DNA from: Gossypium raimondii
Taxonomy: Eukaryota; Streptophyta; Magnoliopsida; Malvales; Malvaceae
Direction: 5' to 3'
DNA length: 64,000 nucleotides
Assembly: GCF_025698545.1 (NCBI RefSeq)
Contig: NC_068575.1
Span: 56,057,980 to 56,121,979, forward strand
This document shows positions 47,901 to 58,885 of this stretch, in pieces (the stretch's first letter is position 1; each line of letters begins with the position of its first letter). Position numbers and translations under genes: made by a program. Below the pieces are notes generated by a model. It had not been told where the DNA came from. It made no database searches and was given only the letters and a program-made list of their open reading frames with translations.

Positions 47901-48789
47901 TGAATTGACGGACTACAGATTTGTACACTTCAAGTATACTACCCATGTATCCATCGATATTTCAAATGATTCAACGGGCCAAGCTCTGACATAAGACCAC
48001 ATGAAATTGAAGTGAACCATTGACCAAAAATACTTGAATTACATGAAATTGATATATGAACACAAGATGTGAAAAGTCTATGTATATGGAAGCTTGATAT
48101 TTAATGAGTTCATATATGTTTCTTGATATACATATGTAATACATGACTAACATGTTTGATGAAGTTATATGTTTAGGCTATTGGCCAAATTGTTGAATGT
48201 ATTTTGTATACTTACTTTTAATGTAAATGAATGGTAAGTTAATTCCCGTTATACGAACTTACTAAGCATTAAATGCTTACTTGGTTTTATCTCTTCTATT
48301 TTATAGTACTCGGAGGTTCGTAAAGGTTGGAAGCGGGTCGGAGCAACATCACACTATCTCTCGGGCTTTTCGGTATATGTAATATACTAAAACTTGGTTA
48401 TAATGGCATGTATAGGATAGTTTAGCCAATGTTGGTATATATATGTTTTAATTGTAACTAGCCATTGGGATGGCTAATGATGGCATGTTTTGATGTATAT
48501 TTATATGTGAGGATATATCATGTTTGATATGTGTGTGCTTAGTATGGTTGCGTTGGATTTAGTAAATTAGACATAAACATGTATAAGTATGTGTTTGATT
48601 AATATGGTAAGTTTATACGTTTGGACAAATAAGTAAGTTTGTAACTTGAACATATGAGATGATATATCATGCATAAGATTTGGTTTTGGCTAGATTCAAA
48701 TGTGTGGAATTTGCTTGAGGATGAGTTAAAATGTTGTTGTAGGTGAAAGACAAGTTGGGTGAGAAAAGTGGCCTTGAAAATGACCTATT

Positions 48790-49135
48790 TTCGTCCACAT
48801 GAGCAGAGACACCGGCGTGTGTCTTGACCGTGTGTGACTCACGGCCTAGCACATAGGCGTGTGATCTGGCTATGTGTCCCCTGTATCTTTAAAATTGAGA
48901 AACAGAATGCTCAGGTATTTTCACAAAGCCTAGCACACGGGCGTGTGGCTTGGCCGTGTGACCTTTGCACCTAATTAATGCAAATTAAATTGTTCACACG
49001 ACCTAGCACACGAGCGTGTGGCTTGCGGGCTAGGACACTGCCATGTGCCCCTATTTCGAATACCCGCAAAGCCTGAGACATGGGTGTGTCTCTTGGTCGT
49101 GAGAGCCACACGGCCTGGCCATACGGGCATGTGTC
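48790..49135 (+). repeat. Dispersed near-palindromic CACACGGGCGTGTGG motifs
   Basis: At least four related blocks of 'cctagcacacgggcgtgtgg / cttggccgtgtg' form. The core CACACGGGCGTGTG is nearly self-complementary. This motif cluster is familiar from cotton gypsy LTRs (memory). Confidence 0.8.
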
Positions 49136-49467
49136 CCCTGCACCTAAGAAAAATTTTGATATTTTGCGAAAAATTCTCAGAGTTTCCAATTTAGTCTCGA
49201 CTTGTTTCTAATGCATATTTTGGGCTTCGAGGGCCCATATAAGGGACAATATGATTGAATATGATTGATTTATGATATGAATAGTAAATTATATGAAATA
49301 ACTGTATTTGATTTGTAAATTTCGGTAATGCTCTGTAACCCTGTTCTGGCGACAAATATGGATTAGGGGTGTTACATCTTAAATTTGTTTATTAGTTTCT
49401 TTTTAATAATATGACGAAATAGTAAGGTAACATGACATTACAAATGTTATAATATGTTTGCCAATAA

Positions 49468-49771
49468 AAGTACCACGGAGGCCCCTTATATTAGGAGCCA
49501 AATTGCATTTTACCCTCTCTACTAAAAAAATGGATAAATCAATCACTGTGCATTAGATTAAAGAGTAAAAGAGCCATGTACATCAGCATGAGATACACGT
49601 GACACTATTTGGTTATTGTTTCAGTCATAACATTTTTTAACAATAGAAATAGATGAACTTTTTAACATAAAGGACGAGTTTGGCCTTTGATTTAACGTAC
49701 ATGGATTAACATATTTTTAAGTAAAGAGAACAAAATGCTATATGACACCTGATATAAAAACCTTCATGAAA
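49468..49771. mobile_element. MITE with about 50-bp imperfect inverted ends
   Basis: Left TTATATTAGGAGCCAAATTG with GCATTTTAC mirrors, in reverse complement, the right side TTATATCAGGTGTCATATAG with GCATTTTGT. A piece of the same family recurs at about 51231-51360 (CATTGTACATTAAATCAAAA against CACTGTGCATTAGATTAAAG). Confidence 0.65.
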
Positions 49772-49854
49772 TTTTCACCTATGTTTGCCTCATAAAATTT
49801 TGAAAATAATAAAATGAATTAAAATTGAGAGATTTATGCGTTGATATCGTGGCG

Positions 49855-50110
49855 AATCTAGAGGGGGGGCTAGCAAGGGCCCCAACCCTCTAAAATGGAT
49901 TTTTTTTCATTTAGGTCCCTTAAAATTTTAAACTAGTAATGATAAAATTGCATTTTGGTCCCTCCAAAAATGATAAAAAAATTGATTTAATCATTTAAAT
50001 TTTATAAATATATAAGTTATTAAAATGGTAAAATTACACTTTTACTATCATAAAAATATACAATTTAATTCCGCCCTCCTAAAAAAATGTTCTATATAAA
50101 TTTTGTATTT
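49855..50110. mobile_element. GGGGGGCTAGCAAGGGCCCC-headed repeat (fragment)
   Basis: A G-run and GGCCCC head, then 'ttaggtccct / ttggtccctcc' phrases typical of plant non-coding repeats, ending near TTCCGCCCTCC. Class unknown. Confidence 0.4.
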
Positions 50111-50161
50111 GGAAAATATGATAACATAATTTTAAAGATAAAGTAGATAATTATTTTCTTA

Positions 50162-50495
50162 GGATAAACCTCAAAATTATACATGAACTTTGATTTAATG
50201 TGCAATTGTAAACATGAACTTTAATTGTGGTTCAAATGTATGATTGAAACTTTAATTTTGATTTAATCGTGCATATTCAAAGAAATAAATATATCAATTT
50301 ATTTTTATATTGGATAAATATAATTACTCATGTATGCAATATATATACATAAAATGATCTTATATCATTAATTGTGTTAATTATTTACAATAATTTGATC
50401 AAATAAAAATTCATGTACAACATTGAACAAAATTAAAATTTATGTATACAATTACACATTAAATCATAATTCATGTATGGTTTTAAAATTTATCC
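50162..50495. mobile_element. MITE with about 65-bp inverted ends
   Basis: GGATAAACCTCAAAATTATA and CATGAACTTTGATTTAATGT at the left mirror GGATAAATTTTAAAACCATA and CATGAATTATGATTTAATGT at the right (reverse complement). Interior AT-rich. Target duplication uncertain. Confidence 0.7.
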
Positions 50496-50829
50496 TTTTT
50501 CCTGTTGAGGAGAAGTTACGTAGACAATAATTGGCCCTTTTATTTTTTTGCTAAACTAAATTTGGCTTTTTAAGAATGTAATTTTTACCCAAAAAAATAA
50601 AATTTCCTTCTTTTTAATAATTATTTTGTTAATTATCTTTGGTGAATTAAAGTCACAATAATTATATATTTTTCATTTTTAATTATAAATATTTTAATAA
50701 AAAAAATTTGTAATTGAATTGACACTGTTTTTAATTGAAAATGAAATTTGATGGCTTGTAGATTTAAGTAAACAGATAACAGTCATCTTTCCATTAGCAA
50801 AATGGAAGAAGATCTTAAACAGATTGCAG

Positions 50830-51065
50830 GACATGTTTGGGTAAAATCCATCGTTTTTGCAAGGTAGTTGTGGTTGACCTAAATTTCTACTCCAAAACTT
50901 CCTGGCAAAAGCGCTGTAGAAAAGGGAAAACCAATGGACATTTTTTTATTACTTACATTCCAACACAAATGTTGTGGTTTAGACCCTCTGCAGGCATTTA
51001 TTTTAGGTCCACTTCCATGCTGACGACTGCCCGCTGATGTAAGTAGCTCTACATGTAAATCAATT
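50830..51065 (+). repeat. Segmental duplicate block L' (copy of 39870-40260)
   Basis: Same order of conserved words as block L, with deletions. Block R' follows 1.7 kb later, but no C2 gene lies between them. Confidence 0.8.
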
Positions 51066-52559
51066 GTTTGATGGAAGTTTTATTAATTAATAGTTTCATT
51101 TGGTTTGTTTTAATTTTATTTATTTTCTTTAATAATGTTATAAATAAGATTTTATAATTTATTTGTTAGAAAAACAAACTGAATTGATGTTTAAAATAAT
51201 TTTGTATTTTACCTTCTGCTTAATAATAGGTAAATTAATCATTGTACATTAAATCAAAAAGTAAATTAATCCTTTGTTAAATTTTTTTATCTATTTCTAT
51301 TATTAAGTGATGATGTAACTGACGGAGCAACAAGAAAATGATATCGACATTTATCACGTCAACAAATATTTTAAATAATTGTAAATAATTATAAAAAATA
51401 TTTTAAAATTTATTAAAGACAACATAATGAACTTGAAAATTGGTTATCCATGCTTAAACGAGTCTAAACAATCATTTACCCAAATTTATTCTAGAATGGT
51501 TTCTTAAATAATTATAAAATTTATAAAAATAATTTAAAATTATTCAGAAATATAAAAAGATGATTAATTTTTAGAAAGTAATAATGAAACCTTATTACGA
51601 AAGGTTACTATTTTATATATGTATATATATTTGAATTATAAGAAATATTAGGAAATAATAAATTAGGATGTATCAACTTGTTTAATTAAAAATACCAACG
51701 ATATGTATATATATTTGACTACTTTAAGAGTTTTTATAGTTTATAAAAAATTGGTTTTAAAAAATTAATAATTATTTATGATTTCTTATAATTCTAAATA
51801 ATTTTGTATAAATTTTAAAAATTCACTCTAAAATTAACCTAAAATGATTGTCCAGTTTCATTTTAGTAGACAATCATTTATCATATTTTAATATTTTTTA
51901 TAATTCTTAATACTTTTTAAATAATCTTCAGCATAGCACCTTATTTAATGGTTTCTATATCCTGATTGCTGGTTTTGGCCTGGGGTGTTGCCCTCTACAA
52001 GATATGTGCTTCAATGGACGTTTTGATCATGCAAGCGGTACGTCATAAGTATAACTTGTGAAATAGATTTACGTACGAGGTGATTTCATTCCCTTACTTG
52101 TTCTGCTCTTCCTACATATCTGGTCTCTTGTATAATTACTCCCCATCTGGTGGTTGATTTTGTAGCTGTGTCTTATTGTTTTCTCTGCAAGGGAAAAAGG
52201 AACACTAATATGTGTCATTTTGGAAACTTTCTACTGTGACTGATGAAGTGGAAACTGTATCTCCACTGACATCATCTTCACAGAAGGGCAACCTATCCTA
52301 AGATCTCCACCCAATGTAATCACTTGAAGGCTACATCTATCAATATGCCTACTTATCTTGTAAATTGGTTGTCAAGCTTTTCCCAAAGTGACAATACTCT
52401 TTCTTATTCATCTCTCGACAGATAAAGGTCAGGGAATTGTTGTTGGTTTTAATGAATGCTCTCTAATTGATTGGTATAAGGTCTGCAATGCATTTGTGTT
52501 TTTGGATGTTGGTTTTACTCTTAGTGTATGAAGGAGTGAAATCTTTTTGCAAGGAAGAA
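51066..52559. other. AT-rich intergenic DNA between duplicated blocks
   Basis: Contains a MITE fragment (about 51231-51360) and, from about 52.0 kb, more GC-balanced sequence that may be worn LINE DNA. No C2 coding remnant could be found by eye. Confidence 0.45.
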
Positions 52560-52800
52560 GATGCAGCTCTTCCCGTTAGTGCTTAAGTTGCAGCTGAGCA
52601 GTTTATCTCTGAGAAATGGACACATTTGGGTATCCTAAGTAGTATGGACCCATTGTCTGCTGATGGTGCTACAATGCTTGTGCTGCCCTTCACTGAAGAT
52701 GAGGTTTGGAGAGTGATTTCCATTAGCGATGGGGACAAAGCCCCTGCTCTTAATGCTTTCAATTTAAACTTTTACGACAGAGGAGGTTATGAAATTCAAG
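52560..52800 (+). pseudogene. LINE ORF2 fragment (start of reverse transcriptase)
   Basis: Reads PFTEDEVWRVISISDGDKAP followed by ALNAFNLNFY, matching the plant LINE signature 'F..EEVW..I..CDGNKAPGPDGFN..F'. The G-P-D part of the motif is altered. Broken and short; inserted in the segmental duplicate. Confidence 0.75.
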
Positions 52801-52809
52801 AACAACACC

Positions 52810-53035
52810 TTCTATTCCGGTCAATGCTGCTGGGAAACTACACTTGATCCTTAGTCGATGCCAGTCGTGATGCTCATTTTTATTTAATGCCAAGTTAGCT
52901 TAGCCCATTATTTACTTTTGTTTTGAATAATTAATGAAGAAACTTCCATTAATCCAATGATAAAAGATATTCATAATAATGAATCGTATGGTCCATCGCC
53001 AAATACACCACGTCATTGTGTATCAATTTGATAAT
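52810..53035 (+). repeat. Segmental duplicate block R' (copy of 42985-43240)
   Basis: Shares CCAAGTTAGCTTAGCCCATT and ATGGTCCATCGCCAA in order with the block just downstream of the C2 gene. Confidence 0.85.
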
Positions 53036-53120
53036 GGAAGCAATTTTTTGGGCCCTGCCATACATACCTGTCTTCATAGTCTTACGAAAAGTATATAAAA
53101 TTTTATCGAAAAAGCAACAG

Positions 53121-53190
53121 GCACCGGTGGTCAAGTGGTAGAATACTACCCTGCACAGTACAGACCCGGGTACGATTCCCGGCTGGTGCA
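53121..53190 (+). pseudogene. tRNA-Gly(GCC)-like, degenerate
   Basis: GCACCGG...CTGGTGCA forms the acceptor stem (one G-U), the D-arm GTGGTCAAGTGGTAGAAT is near normal, and the T-stem CCCGG/CCGGG pairs. The anticodon arm reads CTACCCTGCACAGTAC instead of the usual GTACCCTGCCACGGTAC: one base is missing, stem pairs are lost, and the T-loop has TACGA for TTCGA. So most likely a tRNA-Gly pseudogene. Confidence 0.75.
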
Positions 53191-53678
53191 TTTGAGCTGT
53201 GAAGATCTCTGTGCTTATGTGATCGCTAGGGTTTATTATACTCATCTGAACTTAAAGATGACATTAAGAGTATCTAAGCTCTTCTCTTTTTAATTTTTAT
53301 TTTTAACTTCTACTCAGTGTTTACTGTTTACATACATGATGAATTTGGAAATCTGAAACCGTAAATAGGTCGAAATCCAAATATTAGATTCACTTTCGTA
53401 CGTAAAACATGATTCCCTAGAAAAATAAGTACTTCATTAATAACTAAATTAAAGTGATTACCTTAACTCGGAGGGAATCAAAGGCAAAAGAAGCTGGGAA
53501 AAAGCATTAACTGTATGTAGTATATTAACAATTTCAAAAACACTCCAAATGGAAAACAAAAAACACATCTGCCTTTGTTGCAAAACCTGTTCTATGCTGA
53601 TGTATAGTCATATAATTACATTTACATACAAGCAGGGAACTGCAAACAGGCAGTGTTAATTCCTGCAATTAGGGTTTT
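53191..53678. other. Intergenic / 3' UTR of the RING gene
   Basis: Likely holds the 3' UTR of the minus-strand RING gene in its right part; no other feature seen. Confidence 0.4.
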
Positions 53679-55596
53679 CTAAACCTCTTCGCTCACCTTT
53701 AGAATGTTGAACTTGCAGAGAGGACATGTAGCATTGATGTACAACCACTTGTCTATACAGTTGCAATGGAAATGGTGATGGCAAGGAAGTTCGCGCAACT
53801 CGGTCCCATCTTCATAAGCAGAAAGGCAGATGCAGCATTCCTGTATTATGATTGGCACATAAATTTATGTCAAAATCGTGAAAATTCATTCTTCGAAAGG
53901 CCAGAACAACACTACTTTTCAAATGCCAGATAGAAGGCTACCAGTATTTGATTCAATGTCAGATTGCAAATTGGTTATATTATGAATTGCAGCTTCCTAA
54001 AAGTTTCAATGATTTTACAAAACCAGCATCCAAGTGCACAACAGTACAGGCTACTTACAGCATCTTCACGTGAAAGAATCCGTTCAGTAGGAGTATCAGT
54101 GTTAGATTCAGTCATTATGTTATAAATTTCACCATCTACTTTTTCGAGATCAGCTGTCCTTTGAAACCTGTACTTTGGCAATCTATCAATTTCTTCATCT
54201 GTTGCTCCATCCTGTTTTTACACATTGAAGATGGTTTAAAATATGGAGAACAGCAGGGAGAGTTTAACCTTGTACAGAGATTATGAAGGATGCGGCATAT
54301 ATAACATATTTCTAATCACATTGATGGATTCAACAGTGAAAGCCATTACAGATTATGGCCCATAGAGTCCAAAATTACATGTTTCCTCACAGAATGTTAT
54401 AATCCGTAATCACCAACTCATCGCCGAATTAGTTCATCATACACGAAAATTTTTTGTTCTACTTTGAAAAAACATCATAAAAGAAGCAATCTTCGTCTCG
54501 ATCACAATCAAAAGACTAATCCACCGAAACTGAAGCTGATGAATACATCAATGAATATTCTTTAATGCAATAACAATCTGCATTATTTAAAAAAAAAAAG
54601 TTAAAAAATTTTACCCGGTCTGTAAGAGCATACAAAATTGCAATGATACAAGGAAGACAGCAGCAAACAGCAAGACCAATAAGACAGGCAACAGCAACAC
54701 AGATGAATACAAACACCACATCCAACGCAAGAAATGTAACACAAAGCCTGCCCAGTTAAGAACCCATGTTAATAATCATAAAAAGTAATTGATAATAATA
54801 GAAAAAACTTCATCTTGATAGTACCAGTAAAGCTTAGGTGCCTGATGTGTCAAAACTTGTCCTTTGGCAATTATCCAGTAAAATCCAATTATCCACCAAA
54901 GAAATGAAAACATCGTATTTGCAGACTCCAAGCTCTTGGCAACTCTGCAAAATTCATAAATATTTATTGAGCATAAGCAGTATTTTGATTCTATTCCTAA
55001 CTTATTCTTATATAGTTAATTTACCTGGTTTCATCTCCACTATTCAACTCCTCTGTTACATTATCCTCGGAATCATCTGCTTCACTCCCAGACTGAGAAT
55101 TCAGACCCAAATCCGGATCCTCGTTGCTCTGCAAGCCCTCAACCCTCCTTTCGTTTCTTATTTTATATTCTACTGCTACGCAAGCCACGTGAAACAAACA
55201 CTGTAAGCCGTAACCCCAAACCCAGAGCCTTAAGGGGACGCTGGGCTTTTCTTCAAGGCTGAGTCCCAAAACGACAACCGCCATTACCACAAACGCCATA
55301 TTCCAGAGAATGTCGAGGATTATAACGGGCTTCGAGTAGGCCCAATCGCTTTGACGCTCTTCGAGTTGCTCCGCAGCGGTTTCTCGCACGCGAACCGATG
55401 GCTCACGGAGCATCAAACGACGACTGCTGGCGCGTCGGAGGAGCCTAGCGGCTGTGCCAGGTAAAGGTGGAGGTCGACGACGGAGGATGCGGCGGCTGCG
55501 GGGAAGGTGGTCGGATATGGAATGGGTCAGGAGGGGTGACGTGTCCACCGCATCTGATGGAGGTGATGTCTGAGGTAGTGCGTTTGATGGGTTCAT
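53679..55596 (-). CDS. Membrane RING-H2 E3 ubiquitin ligase (At1g12760-like)
   Basis: Transfers ubiquitin from E2 to membrane-associated targets. Five exons (high to low): 55025-55596, 54825-54944, 54615-54747, 54059-54211, 53679-53840; phases agree, 379 residues. The N-terminus is Arg/Ser/Pro-rich ([14 protein letters not shown]). Membrane segments: [56 protein letters not shown] and [20 protein letters not shown]. An acidic loop ([13 protein letters not shown]) separates the pairs. The C-terminal RING-H2 reads [35 protein letters not shown]. The start at 55596 was preferred over an in-frame ATG at 55662, since TTTCCAG between them looks like a 5'-UTR splice acceptor. Confidence 0.92.
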
Positions 55597-56413
55597 CTCC
55601 TTCAAAATAATACAACCTTCCTGGAAATTAAGGTCGTAAGAAAAAAAAAATCTATGACGCAATTACTTAGTAATAATGATCAAAGAATCTACTTTAATGA
55701 GGAATGACTTTAAAGGAAACAAAACAAGATAATTGAATGAAAATTGGGGAAAAAAAAAAAGAAAGAAAGAAGAAAAGGTCTAAATCAAACTTGGCAGGAA
55801 TTTGAATTTTGGTGGGTTTATTTGGATTTATGTAGGAAAATTTTGAAACTTTGAATTCAGATAACAAGAAAAAAAAAAGGGGGTACTCTCCATCTTATAA
55901 AAAGGCAATAACTTTAGTACAAAAGACTTGAATTATTAGTGTGAATAGGGGACAGTGGAAATGGGTTTCGAAGACGACGAATCATGACGATGAAAATACA
56001 ATGATAGATAGCAACAGCCAACAGCTTCCTATTATATTATTATTTTTATTACTGTTTTAAAATTTTCTCTATTTTGGAGTAAAATTTTGATGGATAGCGA
56101 TGAATGAATGAACACTCAGAAAGAGCAGAAAAAGCCAAGGAGATGAAAACAGACAAGACCGAAGGCGTCCCCTGTTATCGGAGCATCTCAATTTCATCTG
56201 TTATGATACCATGGAAGTTCCCGCCAAGTAGCTTGAGCATCAGGCGCTCCATGTAACTGTCAAAAGGACCCCACCTTGTCTCTTTTTCCGTGAAGGAGAC
56301 CGTGAGCCGTATTTGGTATTTGGACCCTCAAGATATTTTTATTTCATATTTTTTACTCTTAATTCCGTATCAAATTTTAACCCTTTTCTTAATCTTCTTG
56401 TTCGTGGCTGGTT
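55597..56413. promoter_or_regulatory. Divergent promoter of RING and PPR genes
   Basis: About 0.8 kb separates the two start codons, which face away from each other. Contains A-rich tracts near 55750-55880; no specific regulatory site is claimed. Confidence 0.55.
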
Positions 56414-58885
56414 TTGGGACTTGGGACTTCCATTGCTGCTCGATCTGAAGCTTTAATGATAAAACTAAATTTCAAATTCCTGGACTTGTCTTTCAAGTCA
56501 TTTCATCAATGCATTCACGTGCGAACAATGCATTTTCATTTTGCGAATTCCAGTCAATCAAAGATTGATTCCAATCGGGTTTTGAATGAATTATCTAAAT
56601 CGGGTCGGATTAATGAAGCTCGGAAGCTATTTGACAAAATGCCTGAACGGGATGAGTTCACCTGGAACACGTTGATAGCTGCGTATGCAACTTCCGGGAA
56701 ATTAACTGAAGCTATACAACTTTTCAAAGAAACCCCAATAAAAAGTTCCATCACTTGGAATTTACTAATTTCAGGTTATTGTCTACATGGTATGGAAACC
56801 GAAGCTTTTCATTTGTTTTCCAGAATGCAATTTGAGGGGCAAAGGCCTAATCAATACACAATGGGAAGTATTTTAAGGTTGTGTTCAACATTGGGTTTGC
56901 TTCAAAGAGGAAAACAGGTGCATGGTTATGTAATAAAGACACAATTCGAGTCGAATGACTATGTTGTTACCGGTCTTGTTGATATGTATGCGAAGTGCAA
57001 TTGCATTTTGGAAGCTGAGTATCTGTTTAAAATGATGCCCAACAAGAGAAACCATGTCATGTGGACTGCCATGGTTGCTGGTTATTCTCAGAATGGAGAG
57101 GCATTCAAAGCGATTGAATGCTATCGAGATATGGTGGTTGAAGGAGTTGCCTCTAATCAGTTCACTTTCCCGAGTGTGTTAACAGCTTGTGCTGCAGTTC
57201 AAGCTCGTAATTTTGGCACACAAGTGCATAGTTTCATTGTTAGGAGTGGTTTTGAAGCTAATGTTTTTGTTCAAAGTGCGTTGATCGATATGTATGCAAA
57301 ATGCAGGGATTTGGATAGTGCCTTGATAGTCTTAGAGAATATGGAGGTTGATGATGTTGTTTCTTGGAACTCTATGTTAGTGGGGTGCGTGAGGCAAGGC
57401 TGTGAAGAGGAAGCTCTCTCATTGTTCCGGAAGATGCATGCTAGAGATATGAAGCTGGGTAATTTCACATACCCGTCAGTTCTAAACTGTTTTGCTTCAA
57501 CGAAAGATATGAACAATGCAATGTCAGTCCACTGTTTGATCATTAAAACAGGATTTGAGGCATACAAGCTTGTGAATAATGCTTTGGTTGACATGTATGC
57601 TAAACAAGGAAACATGGATTGCGCTTTTCAGGTTTTCAACCACATGCCAAACAAGGATGTTGTCTCATGGACCTCTCTAGTGACGGGATATGCACATAAT
57701 AACCATCATGAAGAAGCTCTCAAGTTGTTTTGTGACATGAGATCGGCAGGCATTCATCCCGACCACGTCGTTCTTGCCAGTTCTTTGAGTGCTTGTGCAG
57801 AATTAACAGTTCTGGAACTTGGGCAACAAGTTCATGCAGACTTTGTTAAATCTGGCCTCCAATCATCCACTTCAGTAGATAATTCCCTCGTAACAATGTA
57901 TGCCAAGTGTGGATGTATAGACAATGCAAGCAGAGTATTTGATTCCATGCAAATCCGGGATGCGGTAACTTGGACTGCACTAATAGTTGGTTATGCCCGG
58001 AATGGTAAAGGAAAGGACTCAGTAAGGTTCTATGATCAAATGATTGCTAGTGGCACAAAACCAGACTACATTACTTTTATAGGCTTACTATTTGCTTGCA
58101 GCCATGCCGGTCTTTTGGAAAGGGGTCGCTTGTATTTTGCATCAATGGAGAAGGAATATGGAATTAAACCAGGTCCTGAACACTATGCTTGTATGATTGA
58201 CCTCTTGGGTCGCTCTGGAAAACTCGTTGAAGCAGAAATGTTGTTGAATGAAATGGATGTGGAACCGGATGCAACTGTGTGGAAGGCCCTTCTTGCTGCA
58301 TGTAGAGTGCAGGGCAACCTGGAATTGGGGGAAAGAGCAGCAAAGAACCTCTTTGAATTAGAGTCCAAAAATGCTGTGCCATACATAATGTTGTCTAACA
58401 TGTATTCTGCTGCCGGAAAATGGGAAGACGCCGCAACGATTCGAAGAACAATGAAATGGAAGGGGATCAGTAAGGAGCCTGGATGTAGTTGGATCGAGGT
58501 AAACAGCAGAGTGCACACCTTTATGTCGGAAGACAGAGGGCATTCGAGAACTACTGAGATCTATTCCAAGATTGATGAGATCATGGTTTTGATAAAGGAA
58601 GCTGGTTACGAAGCCGACATCAGTTTTGCACTCCATAACATGGATAAAGAAGGGAAGGAGCTTGGTCTGGCCTATCACAGTGAAAAACTGGCCGTGGCAT
58701 TCGGACTTCTGAGCTTACCACGTGGGGCTCCGGTCCGAATTTTTAAGAACCTTCGAGTTTGTGGTGATTGTCATACTGCTATGAAATACATATCTAGAGT
58801 TTTCCATCGTCACATCATCTTGAGAGATTCTAATTGTTTTCATCACTTCAAAGGAGGACAATGCTCATGCGGAGATTATTGGTAG
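56414..58885 (+). CDS. PPR protein of PLS-E-DYW class, C-to-U RNA editing factor
   Basis: Intronless, 823 residues. After a presumed organelle transit region (first 50 or so residues, HFHFANSSQSK) come about 17 PLS-type PPR motifs, e.g. LFDKMPERDEFTWNTLIAAY, VDMYAKCNCILEAEYLF and MEVDDVVSWNSMLVGC, then E motifs (DATVWKALLAACRVQGNLEL, AVPYIMLSNMYSAAGKWEDA, KEPGCSWIEV) and a complete DYW deaminase: YHSEKLAVAFGLL (HxE), CGDCHTAMKY (CxxC), ending HHFKGGQCSCGDYW. The DYW domain carries the zinc-dependent cytidine deaminase of plant organelles. It resembles Arabidopsis At3g61170 from memory. Starts at ATG 56414; 56456 or 56528 are alternatives. Organelle and editing site cannot be told from sequence alone. 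Confidence 0.95.
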   Translation: MGLGTSIAARSEALMIKLNFKFLDLSFKSFHQCIHVRTMHFHFANSSQSKIDSNRVLNELSKSGRINEARKLFDKMPERDEFTWNTLIAAYATSGKLTEAIQLFKETPIKSSITWNLLISGYCLHGMETEAFHLFSRMQFEGQRPNQYTMGSILRLCSTLGLLQRGKQVHGYVIKTQFESNDYVVTGLVDMYAKCNCILEAEYLFKMMPNKRNHVMWTAMVAGYSQNGEAFKAIECYRDMVVEGVASNQFTFPSVLTACAAVQARNFGTQVHSFIVRSGFEANVFVQSALIDMYAKCRDLDSALIVLENMEVDDVVSWNSMLVGCVRQGCEEEALSLFRKMHARDMKLGNFTYPSVLNCFASTKDMNNAMSVHCLIIKTGFEAYKLVNNALVDMYAKQGNMDCAFQVFNHMPNKDVVSWTSLVTGYAHNNHHEEALKLFCDMRSAGIHPDHVVLASSLSACAELTVLELGQQVHADFVKSGLQSSTSVDNSLVTMYAKCGCIDNASRVFDSMQIRDAVTWTALIVGYARNGKGKDSVRFYDQMIASGTKPDYITFIGLLFACSHAGLLERGRLYFASMEKEYGIKPGPEHYACMIDLLGRSGKLVEAEMLLNEMDVEPDATVWKALLAACRVQGNLELGERAAKNLFELESKNAVPYIMLSNMYSAAGKWEDAATIRRTMKWKGISKEPGCSWIEVNSRVHTFMSEDRGHSRTTEIYSKIDEIMVLIKEAGYEADISFALHNMDKEGKELGLAYHSEKLAVAFGLLSLPRGAPVRIFKNLRVCGDCHTAMKYISRVFHRHIILRDSNCFHHFKGGQCSCGDYW

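Larger units (their letters stand above)
43439..49376 (+). mobile_element. Long solo LTR B with nested LTR C (fossil)
   Basis: Starts TGTAACAGTCCGTTTTGAG and ends GGATTAGGGGTGTTACA, the same end type as the LTR at 22661. Without the nested copy it is about 3.0 kb. No internal genes. Flanking 5-mers (CTTTA and TCTTA) only partly agree, so the duplication is worn or absent. It contains a tandem array (47520-47900) and a run of CACACGGGCGTGTGG-type motifs (48790-49135). Tekay/Del-like gypsy by end type (inference). Confidence 0.75.

Noticed and set aside
47682-47994. Opposed 69- and 80-residue frames in the LTR B array
   Set aside because: Both translate the minisatellite; repetitive peptides without support.
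58164-58678. Minus-strand frames of 72-111 residues under the PPR gene
   Set aside because: Shadow frames opposite a clearly conserved PPR-E-DYW coding sequence.
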